From assembly GCA_903896925.1 (NCBI GenBank), contig CAITZM010000072.1, positions 62,001-126,000 on the forward strand: a stretch of 64,000 nt of DNA. Reading direction: 5' to 3'. Source of the stretch: an uncultured Lentisphaerota bacterium. GTDB lineage: Bacteria; Verrucomicrobiota; Kiritimatiellia; CAIQIC01. The notes under the pieces are model-generated. The model was not told the DNA's origin, did no database searches, and worked only from the letters and a program-made list of their open reading frames with translations. This document shows, piece by piece, positions 49,933 to 57,791 of this stretch. The translations under genes were made by a program, and so were the position numbers. Each line of letters begins with the position of its first letter. Position 1 is the first letter of the stretch.

Positions 49933-50900
49933 AGACCGGTGGCAAGCAATACGCGGTGGGTGTCGACTTCGGCGGGACGAGCGTGAAACTGGCGCTGGTC
50001 AGCGCGCAGGGCAAGATCGTCGCACGCGAGAAATTTGTGACGGCCGACGCGGCGGGCCAAACCGCCTGGCTGGGCGCGGTGGCGGCGGCCATCGACCGGA
50101 TGCTGGCGGTGGCCAAGCTGAAGAAGTCGGCCTTGGCGGGCGTCGGCGTGGGCGTGCCGGGCTTCGTGGATTTCGAGAAGGGCTTCATCCACGACCTGAC
50201 CAACGTGCCCGGCTGGACGGCGGTCAGGCTGGTCGCCAAGATGCAGAAGAAGCTGGGCCTGCCGGCCTATGTGGACAACGACGCGAACATGATGGCCCTG
50301 GGCGAGATCGCCTACGGCGGCGGCAAGAACCTGCAGACCGCGGTGTTCATCACCCTGGGTACGGGCGTCGGCGGCGGCATCGTGCTCGACGGCAAGGTCT
50401 ACCGCGGCGCTTTTTCCATGGCGGGCGAACTGGGCCACATCTCGATCGAGCGCAACGGCCTGGCCTCGCCGCAGGGCCGCGGCGGGCTGGAGCAGTACAT
50501 CGGCAACCGGCGCATCGTCGAGCACGCGGTCCAGCTGCTGAAGGCCGGGCGGACCTCGAAGGTCGAGGCGCTGTGCGGCGGCGACCTGGACAAGATCACG
50601 CCGGAGCTGCTGGCCATCGCGGCCCACGATGGCGATACCTTCTCGCGGGAGATTTTCGATTACGTGGCGGATTGCCTGGCGACCGCGCTGGCCTCGGTGA
50701 CCTACCTGCTGCAGCCGCAGGCTTTCATCATCGGCGGCGGCGTCGCGGCCAGCGGAAAAATCCTCTTCGATCCGCTCCGGAAACACCTGGCCGCGCGGCT
50801 CAGCCCGCACTTCGCCAAGCGGATCAAGGTGTTGCCGGCCAAGCTCGGCAACGATGCCGGCGCCGTCGGCTGCGCCGCGCTGGCGCTGATGTCGCAATGA
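49929..50900 (+). CDS. ROK-family sugar kinase, glucokinase-like, without zinc cysteines
   Basis: This is about 323 residues. VGVDFGGTSVKLAL is the phosphate-1 loop; GVGVPGFVD, VDNDANMMALGE (catalytic Asp) and FITLGTGVGGGIV are ROK blocks, and IIGGGVAASG lies near the C-terminus. After ELGHISIE, where most ROK proteins have CxCGxxGCLE, this one reads ASPQGRGGLEQY, so all three zinc-binding Cys are missing while His and the LEQY context remain. It likely phosphorylates glucose or a similar hexose. It overlaps both neighbours (tatD, patatin) by 4 bp. Confidence 0.88.
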   Translation: MKTGGKQYAVGVDFGGTSVKLALVSAQGKIVAREKFVTADAAGQTAWLGAVAAAIDRMLAVAKLKKSALAGVGVGVPGFVDFEKGFIHDLTNVPGWTAVRLVAKMQKKLGLPAYVDNDANMMALGEIAYGGGKNLQTAVFITLGTGVGGGIVLDGKVYRGAFSMAGELGHISIERNGLASPQGRGGLEQYIGNRRIVEHAVQLLKAGRTSKVEALCGGDLDKITPELLAIAAHDGDTFSREIFDYVADCLATALASVTYLLQPQAFIIGGGVAASGKILFDPLRKHLAARLSPHFAKRIKVLPAKLGNDAGAVGCAALALMSQ

Positions 50901-51778
50901 AGCCAGGCCGCCAGATCGGCCTCGCGCTGGGCGGCGGCGCGGCGCGCGGCTGGGCGCATATCGGCGTGCTGCGCGCGCTGGAGGAGCTGGACATCCCGGT
51001 GGCCGCGATCGCCGGCACGAGCATGGGCGCCCTGGTCGGCGCCTTCGCGGCAAACGGGCAGGTCGAAACCATCGAACTGGTGGCGCTGGGTCTGGCCGCG
51101 CGCGACGTGGCCCGCAATTTTCTGGATATCACCCTGCCGCGGTCCGGCCTGGTCGAGGGCCGCAAGATCACCCGCCTGATCGAGGAACACCTCGCGGTCC
51201 GGCGCTTCGACCAGCTGCAGCTGCCGTTCCGCGCCGTGGCCACCGACCTGCTGACGGGCGCGGAAGTCATCCTCGCGGACGGCGACGTGGTCGAGGCGAT
51301 CCGCGCCAGCATCGCCATCCCCGGCATCTTCACGCCGGTGCCGCGCGACGGCGCGCTGCTCGTCGATGGCGGCCTCGTCAATCCGGTGCCGGTCAGCGTC
51401 GCGCGCACGCTCGGCGTGGACGCGGTGATCGCGGTGGACCTGAATTGTTTCGCCGGTCCCGCCGCGCATGGCAACCTGTGGTCCGAATCATTACAACAGC
51501 GCCTGAAAAAGTCGGCCGCATCCCGTTGGGTACCGGTGAAGCGCTGGCTGGAGGAAGCGGCGCAGCCCAATATTTTCGACGTGATGGGCCATTCGATCCG
51601 CATCATCGAGCAGCAGATCGCCGCGGTCCGGCTGCGCACCGAACCGGCGGACGTGCTGATCCGCCCCGACGTGGGCGCGGTGGGCATCATGGAATTTCAC
51701 CGCGCCGCGGCCGCCATCGAAGCCGGGTACGCCGCCACGCTGCAGCAGCGCGACGCGCTGCGCGCGCTCCTTGCGTGA
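50897..51778 (+). CDS. Patatin-like phospholipase (RssA/NTE type)
   Basis: This is about 293 residues. The ATG at 50897 overlaps the preceding stop and opens before IGLALGGGAARGWAHIGVL, the oxyanion loop. Ser42 in GTSMG and the Asp of LLVDGGLVNP (~156) form the catalytic dyad. There is no signal peptide, so it is probably a cytoplasmic or membrane-associated lipid hydrolase. It is the third gene of the tatD-ROK-patatin operon. Confidence 0.9.
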   Translation: MKPGRQIGLALGGGAARGWAHIGVLRALEELDIPVAAIAGTSMGALVGAFAANGQVETIELVALGLAARDVARNFLDITLPRSGLVEGRKITRLIEEHLAVRRFDQLQLPFRAVATDLLTGAEVILADGDVVEAIRASIAIPGIFTPVPRDGALLVDGGLVNPVPVSVARTLGVDAVIAVDLNCFAGPAAHGNLWSESLQQRLKKSAASRWVPVKRWLEEAAQPNIFDVMGHSIRIIEQQIAAVRLRTEPADVLIRPDVGAVGIMEFHRAAAAIEAGYAATLQQRDALRALLA

Positions 51779-51856
51779 ATCGATTGTCCTCGTTCTGCCG
51801 GGAAAGCCCGCTTACGACGCACGACCACAAACGGGCGGAGTTGGGGGAGACGAACC

Positions 51857-52150
51857 TCAACCATCCGGCAGCAGTTTCGTGGCGACGGCCGCGCCGCCCA
51901 AACCTTGGATCAACACACGCTTGTTCCGGCCCGTCGCGCCTGCGAGCAGCTGGATGCGACCCGCATGGAGGTCCAGGGCACCGGCGAGAAAGCGGACCAG
52001 CTCCGTGTTCGCCTTGCCCTCGACCGGCGGCGCGGCGAGCCGGATCTTGAGCGCATCGCCGAGGAGGCCCTGCACGAGGCTCCGCGGCGCGCGCGGCACG
52101 ACCCGCACGTTCACCACAACCCCTTCCTCCGTTTCGCGCCACCAGTTCAT
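51857..52150 (-). CDS. DUF167/YggU-family protein
   Basis: This is a 97-residue protein with the family core VVPRAPRSLVQGLLGDALKIRL, APPVEGKANTELVRFLA and LLAGATGRNKRVLI. The family is widespread and of unknown function. It is a single leftward gene between patatin and the repeat-containing gap before the GH39/GH5-like gene. Confidence 0.85.
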   Translation of the reverse strand: MNWWRETEEGVVVNVRVVPRAPRSLVQGLLGDALKIRLAAPPVEGKANTELVRFLAGALDLHAGRIQLLAGATGRNKRVLIQGLGGAAVATKLLPDG

Positions 52151-52200
52151 GTCCGGATGGTCGGGACTCCCGCCCGCCGCGTCAAGCCGCGAGTGGGGTG

Positions 52201-52218
52201 TTCCAAGACCTAGGAAAA
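52201..52218. repeat. TTCCAA-type palindrome, intergenic copy
   Basis: Reads TTCCAAGACCTAGGAAAA. Confidence 0.55.
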
Positions 52219-52278
52219 GGTACGGATGGAATTGCTTAGGGCGCCTAAAAACCGCGTAGGTGGTGGGTTTGCTTGGGC

Positions 52279-52306
52279 GGAGCGGCGGCAGGAGTGCCGC
52301 CGCTCC
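52279..52306. repeat. Perfect GC-rich inverted repeat
   Basis: The arms GGAGCGGCGGCA and TGCCGCCGCTCC are exact around GGAG; it matches the end of the 5834 and 28330 elements and is probably a solo end. Confidence 0.65.
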
Positions 52307-52352
52307 AAGGGGAAGCCAGCCGCCCGCAGCCCGCCTTCCGACTAACTGCGGA

Positions 52353-52371
52353 TTTTAGGAGCCTTGGAAAA
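52353..52371. repeat. TTCCAA-type palindrome upstream of GH gene
   Basis: Reads TTTTAGGAGCCTTGGAAAA and ends 29 bp before the ATG at 52400. With the copy at 52201 it brackets the GC-rich repeat. Confidence 0.55.
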
Positions 52372-52399
52372 CCCCGGGGCCGCACGTATGCTGCGGCCC

Positions 52400-54682
52400 A
52401 TGAAAAACCTTCTGTTGGGCGCGTGTGTCCTCGCGACGCCGCTGCTGGCGGCGGATTTGCCGGAACCGGTCGTGCCGGCGGGCCTGGGCGTCAATATCCA
52501 CTTCACCAAGGGCCGCGAGCAGGACCTCGACCTGATCGCCGCGGGCGGCTTCAAGTTCATCCGCATGGATTTCTCCTGGGGCGGGACCGAGCGCAAGCAG
52601 GGCGAGTACGACTGGTCGGCCTATGACGAACTGACGGCGAACCTGGAGCAGCGCGGGCTGCGGGCGATCTACATCCTCGACTATTCCAACGGGCTCTACG
52701 AGAAAACGACGAGCACCACCAACAAGCACACGCATCACATCGAGAGCGCGCTCTGCTCGCCGCAGCAGCCGGCGAGCGTCGCCGCGTTCGCGCGCTGGGC
52801 AGGCGCGGCGGCGGCTCACTTCCGCGGCCATCGCATCGTCTGGGAAATCTGGAACGAGCCGAACATCAGCTTCTGGAAGCCGGCGCCGGATGCGCAGCAG
52901 TACACCGCGCTCGCGCTCGCCACCGTCCAGGCCGTGCGCGCCGCCGATCCGCAGGCAACCATCATCGCGCCCGGCTCCTCCGGCTTCCCGTGGCCGTTCT
53001 TCGAGACGCTCTTTGCCTCCGGCATCCTGAAGGACCTCGACGCCGTCAGCGTCCATCCCTACCGTGGCGCCCCGCCGGAGACCGCCGCCGCCGACTATCT
53101 GAAACTGCGCGCGCTGATCGCGCGCCACGCGCCGCCGGGGAAGAAAAACCTGCCGATCATCAGCGGCGAATGGGGCTATTCGACGCAGCACAAGGGCACG
53201 CCGCTGGCCCTGCAGGCCGCGTACCTGCCGCGCCAGCAGCTCGCGAACCTGCTCGCCGGCGTGCCGCTCTCGATCTGGTACGACTGGAAGAACGACGGCT
53301 CCGACACGAACTACAACGAGCACAATTTCGGCACCGTGACAACAAAGCTGCAGCCGAAGCCGAGCTACCTCGCGGCGCTGACGCTCGCCCGCGAACTCGC
53401 CGGGTACCGTGTCGCGTGCCGGCTCGAAACCGCCGACACGAACGACTGGGTACTGCTCTGCCTCAGGGCCGACGGCGCCCAAAAGCTCGCCTCCTGGACG
53501 CTCGCGCCGCCACATAGCACGCCGCTCACGCTGACGGAAAAACCCCTCACCCTGGAACTCGACGAGTCACCGAAGTATATCGGCATCACACCGCCCGATC
53601 CGCGGCTCGCACTCGCCGCGGCCTGGCAGGCTGCGCCGCAAAGCGCTACGCCGCTCAGCGTCGCCAGCGACGGCAGGGCCGTCATCCGCGTCCACGCGAG
53701 CAATCCGCTCGCCGCGCCGGTGGCGGCGCATTTCAGCGCGGCAGGGTTTGACTCCGGCACGGCGGAGCTGGCGCTCCAGCTGCCGGCGCACGGCCAGGCC
53801 GGCGGTGAATTGACCGGCACGTTCCAGCGGCGCGATCGCGAGACGCTGCCGGTCGTGGTGCGTGCGGCCTTCCAACTCCCGGCGGACACGGCCGCTGACG
53901 CCGCCGCCAAGCCGGTCATCCAGCGCGTGAATTTCCAGTGCGCCGATCCGCTGCATCTCGCGCTCATGCCGGCCGCAGGCGGACTGTGCGCGCTGATCGA
54001 GAACCCCGGGCTGACCGCGTTCAGCGGCCACCTGCAAGTCGGCGAGAACGGGGCCGCCGTGACGCTGGCGGCGGGCGCCAGACAGACGACCATCGCCCTG
54101 CCGAAAAGTGCCGCCACCAAGGCGGTTTTGACCGATGACCGGGGCCGGCTCGCGGCCGAACTGGAGCTGCCGCGCATGGTTACGCAGGACATTCCCGCCT
54201 TCCGCACCGCGCTCGACGGCGACAAGAACATCCCCGCCCAGGCCACCGTGACCAGCGTCGCCGCCCCGGGACCGGATGCGCCGTGCGACACCGCGTTCAA
54301 GCTTGCCTATGAATTTGCTCCCGGCTGGCGGTTTGTGCGCTGCGTGCCGGATGTGAAGCCGGCGGCGGCCATCGCGGGCCGGCCAGAAGCGTTCGGCCTC
54401 TGGATCTACGGCGATAAATCCGGAAACCGCCTGAACGCACGCATCCAGGATGCCAGCGGTCAGACCTTTCAAATCGGCGGCCCGGAACTGGACTGGACCG
54501 GCTGGCGTTGGATTACGTTCCCGGTCGGCGGGTTGAAGCGCGCCAGCCACTGGGGCGGCGCCAACGACGGCCAGGTACACGGCGCACTCCATTGGGACTG
54601 CCCGCTGCTGCTCGACAGCAACCATCGCACCAGCAGCAGCGCGATCTATTTCACCGGCCTGACGCTGCTCGACGCGAAATAA
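52400..54682 (+). CDS. Secreted GH39/GH5-like glycoside hydrolase with beta-rich C-terminus
   Basis: This is about 760 residues. The ATG at 52400 opens the signal peptide MKNLLLGACVLATPLLAA, so I prefer it to one at 52364. The TIM barrel shows FKFIRMDFSWGGTER, VWEIWNEPNISFWKP (acid/base Glu ~152), AVSVHPYRG and LPIISGEWGYST (nucleophile Glu ~256), the pattern of clan GH-A retaining enzymes close to GH39 and GH5. Residues ~380-600 are Ala/Thr-rich beta modules, and ~630-760 resemble a carbohydrate-binding sandwich (FGLWIYGDKSGNRLNARIQD). The substrate is unknown. It stands alone among housekeeping genes. Confidence 0.8.
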   Translation: MKNLLLGACVLATPLLAADLPEPVVPAGLGVNIHFTKGREQDLDLIAAGGFKFIRMDFSWGGTERKQGEYDWSAYDELTANLEQRGLRAIYILDYSNGLYEKTTSTTNKHTHHIESALCSPQQPASVAAFARWAGAAAAHFRGHRIVWEIWNEPNISFWKPAPDAQQYTALALATVQAVRAADPQATIIAPGSSGFPWPFFETLFASGILKDLDAVSVHPYRGAPPETAAADYLKLRALIARHAPPGKKNLPIISGEWGYSTQHKGTPLALQAAYLPRQQLANLLAGVPLSIWYDWKNDGSDTNYNEHNFGTVTTKLQPKPSYLAALTLARELAGYRVACRLETADTNDWVLLCLRADGAQKLASWTLAPPHSTPLTLTEKPLTLELDESPKYIGITPPDPRLALAAAWQAAPQSATPLSVASDGRAVIRVHASNPLAAPVAAHFSAAGFDSGTAELALQLPAHGQAGGELTGTFQRRDRETLPVVVRAAFQLPADTAADAAAKPVIQRVNFQCADPLHLALMPAAGGLCALIENPGLTAFSGHLQVGENGAAVTLAAGARQTTIALPKSAATKAVLTDDRGRLAAELELPRMVTQDIPAFRTALDGDKNIPAQATVTSVAAPGPDAPCDTAFKLAYEFAPGWRFVRCVPDVKPAAAIAGRPEAFGLWIYGDKSGNRLNARIQDASGQTFQIGGPELDWTGWRWITFPVGGLKRASHWGGANDGQVHGALHWDCPLLLDSNHRTSSSAIYFTGLTLLDAK

Positions 54683-54713
54683 TACCGGCGGCATCCCGGG
54701 ATGAAATTTCCCC

Positions 54714-54786
54714 TGTGGGCGGGGCTTCCTGCCCCACGCCATGCGTTGGCTGCGCTGATTTCGCGGGGCTGGAAGCCCCGCCCACA
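54714..54786. repeat. 73-bp MITE-like element with perfect 16-bp terminal inverted repeats
   Basis: It begins TGTGGGCGGGGCTTCC and ends GGAAGCCCCGCCCACA, exact reverse complements. Its right end is repeated identically over 29 bp at 31841-31869. Confidence 0.75.
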
Positions 54787-54948
54787 AAGCGGAGCAGGCT
54801 CCTGGTTGCGGCTGCGCTGTGGCGGAATAGGTCAAAAGCCGGCCTTGGTCTACACCGGCCGGCCAACCTTGCCCGCCAACAGCTCTTTCCACCCCAGGCC
54901 GGGCGCACCTGGCAGTCAGGGCCGGGGTCTGAAAAATCCGCGCGGTGC

Positions 54949-54967
54949 TTTTCCACGGCCGGGAAAG
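54949..54967. repeat. TTCCAA-type palindrome before uvrC
   Basis: Reads TTTTCCACGGCCGGGAAAG, a GC-shifted copy of the family. Confidence 0.45.
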
Positions 54968-54983
54968 TGCGTATAGTCCGCGC

Positions 54984-56519
54984 GTGTCCATCTCCGAGAA
55001 AATCCAGAAGCGGCTGCAGGAACTGCCGGACAAGCCGGGCGTCTACATCATGCGCGACCGGCGCGGCAAGATCATCTACGTGGGCAAGGCCTTGAGCCTG
55101 CGCGACCGCGTCCGCTCCTACTTCCGCCAGAGCACGCTGCGCAGCGCCGACCCGAAGACGCGCAGCCTCGTCAACACGGTCGACGACTTCGAGACATTGG
55201 TCTGCCGCACCGAGGCCGAGGCGACGCTGACCGAGGGCCGGCTGATCAAGGACTACCGCCCGCGCTTCAACGTACTGCTCAAGGACGACAAGCGCTTCCT
55301 GGTGCTGCGGGTCAACCGCCGCGAGGACCTGCCGCGCTTCGACGCCGTCCGCCTGCAGAAGGAGGATGGCGCGGACTACTTCGGGCCCTACGTCTCGAGC
55401 GCGGCGGCGTGGGCGGCGCTGGAGTTCATCGAGCGCCGTTTCGGGCTGCGGTCCTGCCGCCCCCCGCTGCCGGGGATGGAGGACCACAAGCACTGCCTCA
55501 AGGATGTCCTGCGCCATTGCAGCGCGCCATGCATCGGCAAGACGACCCCGGAGCTGTACCGCGGGCGGGTGGACGAGGCGTGCGCCTTTCTGCGCGGCGA
55601 GCGGCCGGAGATCCTCAAGGAGATCGAGGCCGCGATGCTCAAGGAGGCCGCCGCGCACAAGTTCGAGAAGGCCGCCGCCCTGCGCGATTCGCTCTTGCTG
55701 CTGCGCCGCGCCATCAAGGAACGCGCGCTCGGCACGCGGACCCTCTCGATGAAGGCCGAGGACGCCGCCGCGGGCGTGGCCGAGCTGCAACAGGTGCTCA
55801 GCCTGGCCGTGCCGCCGCGCGTCATCGAGGCCTACGACATCTCGAACATCGCCGGCACGCTCGCGGTCGGCAGCCTCGTCTGCGCCGTCGCCGGCATGCC
55901 GCACAAGCAGCGCTACCGCCGCTTCCGCATCCGCACCGTCGAGGGCAGCGACGATCCGGCCATGATGGCGGAGATGATCCGCCGCCGGTTCGCACGGCTG
56001 ATCGCCGAACAGAGCGAGCGGCCGGATCTGGTCCTGGTGGACGGCGGCCTGACGCAGCTGCGCGCCGCGCGGCGCGAGCTCAACGGCCTCGGCCTGCGCG
56101 ACCTGCCGGTGGCGGGCCTGGCCAAGAAGTTCGAGGAAATCTATTTCGAGGGCGAAGCCACCCGGCTCCTGCCCGAGCCGGTGCTCCGGCTGCCGGAAAA
56201 TTCCCGCGCGCTGCACGTCCTCCAGCGCATCCGCGACGAGGCCCACCGCTTCGCGCTCGACTATCACCATGCGCTGCGCCGCCGCAAGATCATGGAATCG
56301 CAGCTCGACGACATCGAGGGCGTCGGCACCCGGCGGAAGGAAGACCTGCTCAAGCACTTCGGCTCGATCGCGCGCCTGCGCCGCGCCAGCATAGAGCAGA
56401 TCGCCGCCGCGCCCGGCGTCGGCCCCGAGCTGGCGCAGACGATCCACCACCTTTTAAACGTGCAGGCCATCGCAGAAAGCACGCTGCAAGGAGACGAACA
56501 TGCCGTTGATCCAGATTAA
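54984..56519 (+). CDS. uvrC: Excinuclease ABC subunit C
   Basis: This is about 511 residues from GTG at 54984, where the protein opens SISEKIQKRLQELPDKPGVY as UvrC proteins do. Residues ~15-95 are the GIY-YIG nuclease (GVYIMRDRRGKIIYVGKA), ~200-235 the UVR helix pair that binds UvrB, ~270-420 the RNase H-like nuclease (IEAYDISNIAGTLAVGSLV, LVLVDGGLTQLRAA) and ~450-500 the helix-hairpin-helix repeats (LDDIEGVGTRRKEDLL). It is shorter than the usual ~600 residues but lacks no domain. It makes the dual incisions in nucleotide excision repair. It overlaps the tautomerase gene by 20 bp. Confidence 0.95.
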   Translation: MSISEKIQKRLQELPDKPGVYIMRDRRGKIIYVGKALSLRDRVRSYFRQSTLRSADPKTRSLVNTVDDFETLVCRTEAEATLTEGRLIKDYRPRFNVLLKDDKRFLVLRVNRREDLPRFDAVRLQKEDGADYFGPYVSSAAAWAALEFIERRFGLRSCRPPLPGMEDHKHCLKDVLRHCSAPCIGKTTPELYRGRVDEACAFLRGERPEILKEIEAAMLKEAAAHKFEKAAALRDSLLLLRRAIKERALGTRTLSMKAEDAAAGVAELQQVLSLAVPPRVIEAYDISNIAGTLAVGSLVCAVAGMPHKQRYRRFRIRTVEGSDDPAMMAEMIRRRFARLIAEQSERPDLVLVDGGLTQLRAARRELNGLGLRDLPVAGLAKKFEEIYFEGEATRLLPEPVLRLPENSRALHVLQRIRDEAHRFALDYHHALRRRKIMESQLDDIEGVGTRRKEDLLKHFGSIARLRRASIEQIAAAPGVGPELAQTIHHLLNVQAIAESTLQGDEHAVDPD

Positions 56520-56847
56520 GACCAATGTGATGCTGCCGGAAAAGCAGCGTGAGGCGCGCCTGGCGCCGGTGAGCCGGTTGCTGGCAGAAATCACCGGAAA
56601 ACCGGAAACCTATTGCATGGTGGTATATGAACACGCCGCGATGCTCTTTGCCGGCGATCCCGGCCCAGCGGCCTTTTTGGACGTGCGCGGCATCGGCGGG
56701 CTGACCCACGTGGTGAACGCCAAACTTTCCGCCGCGCTCGCGCTGGAACTGAAAAAGTCGCTGGGCGTGTCACCCGACCGGCTGTACATCACCTTCACCG
56801 AAGTCGCCGCCGGCAACTGGGGCTGGAACGGCAAGCTGTTCGGCTGA
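56500..56847 (+). CDS. MIF-family tautomerase
   Basis: This is a 115-residue protein of normal family length. After removal of Met the N-terminal Pro of MPLIQIKTNV is the catalytic base. ITGKPETYCMVVYE, SPDRLYITFTEV and NWGWNGKLF match macrophage migration inhibitory factor and bacterial homologues, which tautomerise phenylpyruvate or related ketoacids as trimers. The start lies inside the end of uvrC, so translation is probably coupled. Confidence 0.88.
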   Translation: MPLIQIKTNVMLPEKQREARLAPVSRLLAEITGKPETYCMVVYEHAAMLFAGDPGPAAFLDVRGIGGLTHVVNAKLSAALALELKKSLGVSPDRLYITFTEVAAGNWGWNGKLFG

Positions 56848-56921
56848 CGCGCCTTGCGGCCCCCCCCAACCTCTTCAAGCCAGCCAAGGTCGCTTCCAAG
56901 AAACGCGCATCGGACGCCGCT

Positions 56922-57323
56922 CTAGCCGGGCTTACGCAGCAGAGTATCGCCAAGGAAGCCCAGGACGGGCGGGCCGAAGACCAAGAGGCCGATGACCACG
57001 GCACCGAGCGCGGCGAGCAGAACCGCGCCGGCGGCGACATCCTTGGCCTGGCCGACCAGCGGGTGGAAGTCCGGACAGGCCGCATCGGCCAGCAGTTCCA
57101 GCGCGGTATTCAACCCTTCCGCCATCCACACCGCCATGCACGCCAGCACGACGGCGCACCAGGCGCCGGGCGCGAGCCGGCACGCGCAGCCGGCCGCACA
57201 CACGCATACGGTGGCGACCGCATGCAGCCACGCATTGTGCTGCGTCGCCAGCATGAGCCCGAGGCCGCGGCCGGCGCAGCGCAAACTGCGCAGGCGCCCG
57301 GAAAAGCTGAAGCTCCGGCTCAC
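56922..57323 (-). CDS. dgkA: DgkA-type diacylglycerol/undecaprenol kinase
   Basis: This is about 133 residues from a GTG at 57323; a TTG at 57353 would add ten residues. SLRCAGRGLGLMLATQHNAWLH is the amphipathic start; three membrane helices follow, with the signature EGLNTALELLADA and QAKDVAAGAVLLAALG that binds Mg-ATP and catalyses lipid phosphorylation in the inner membrane. The GTG overlaps the stop of the small upstream frame (GTGA), suggesting coupled translation. A TTCCAA-type palindrome (57347-57363) covers the alternative TTG start. Confidence 0.82.
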   Translation of the reverse strand: MSRSFSFSGRLRSLRCAGRGLGLMLATQHNAWLHAVATVCVCAAGCACRLAPGAWCAVVLACMAVWMAEGLNTALELLADAACPDFHPLVGQAKDVAAGAVLLAALGAVVIGLLVFGPPVLGFLGDTLLRKPG

Positions 57324-57574
57324 CCGCGCCCGCCCGCCGCAGCGGCTTTCCAAGGCAGGGAAACGGAGGACGCCGGTTTTCCCAAGGCGTGGAGCGACCG
57401 GCGGTTGCGTGCCCGGCTCCGGCCGCGCCCGGGGCGAGCCAGCCCTAAAAAGCCCGGCGGGGCGGGCGCGTCGGCCAGCAGGGCGAGGCCGCGCGTGGCG
57501 GCCGCTTGCAGGACGCCGAGCAGGGCAACGAAATGCGGCACGGTGGCGGTACGGCGGTGGACGTGTGGTTGCAT
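57320..57574 (-). CDS. Short protein of unknown function upstream of dgkA
   Basis: This is about 84 residues from an ATG at 57574 with GGAG eight bases upstream. The N-terminal half is plausible protein (FVALLGVLQAAATRGLALLA); the C-terminal half is encoded by two palindromes (LHALGKP and SLPWKAA). The four-base overlap with dgkA supports translation. I do not recognise it; it may be a decayed gene whose end is repeat sequence. Confidence 0.35.
   Translation of the reverse strand: MQPHVHRRTATVPHFVALLGVLQAAATRGLALLADAPAPPGFLGLARPGRGRSRARNRRSLHALGKPASSVSLPWKAAAAGGRG
57347..57394. repeat. Two TTCCAA-type palindromes upstream of dgkA
   Basis: TTTCCAAGGCAGGGAAA (57347-57363) and TTTTCCCAAGGCGTGGAG (57377-57394), 13 bp apart, both inside the short frame. 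Confidence 0.55.
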
Positions 57575-57791
57575 GTGTTTTCTCCGGCCAAGCTCCTTGT
57601 TGATCATTAACAAAAAGCTTTGCATTACAGAGTACATCAGACCGGTCCGCCCTCCGGAACGTTCAAACGCCACCGCCGGATCGTCGCCGGGTCATTTTCG
57701 TCCATGCTCCGGCTGTGGCCGTGCATGGACGGGGCGGGGGCGGCGGGCTAGGCTGTGCGCGGTTGCCAACAGCGGATAGAGGAACCGGACC

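Larger units (their letters stand above)
54683..54983. other. 301-bp gap before uvrC
   Basis: It holds the 73-bp element with perfect terminal inverted repeats (54714-54786) and a TTCCAA-type palindrome (54949-54967) ending 16 bp before the uvrC start. The middle, 54790-54940, shows nothing recognisable. Confidence 0.6.
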
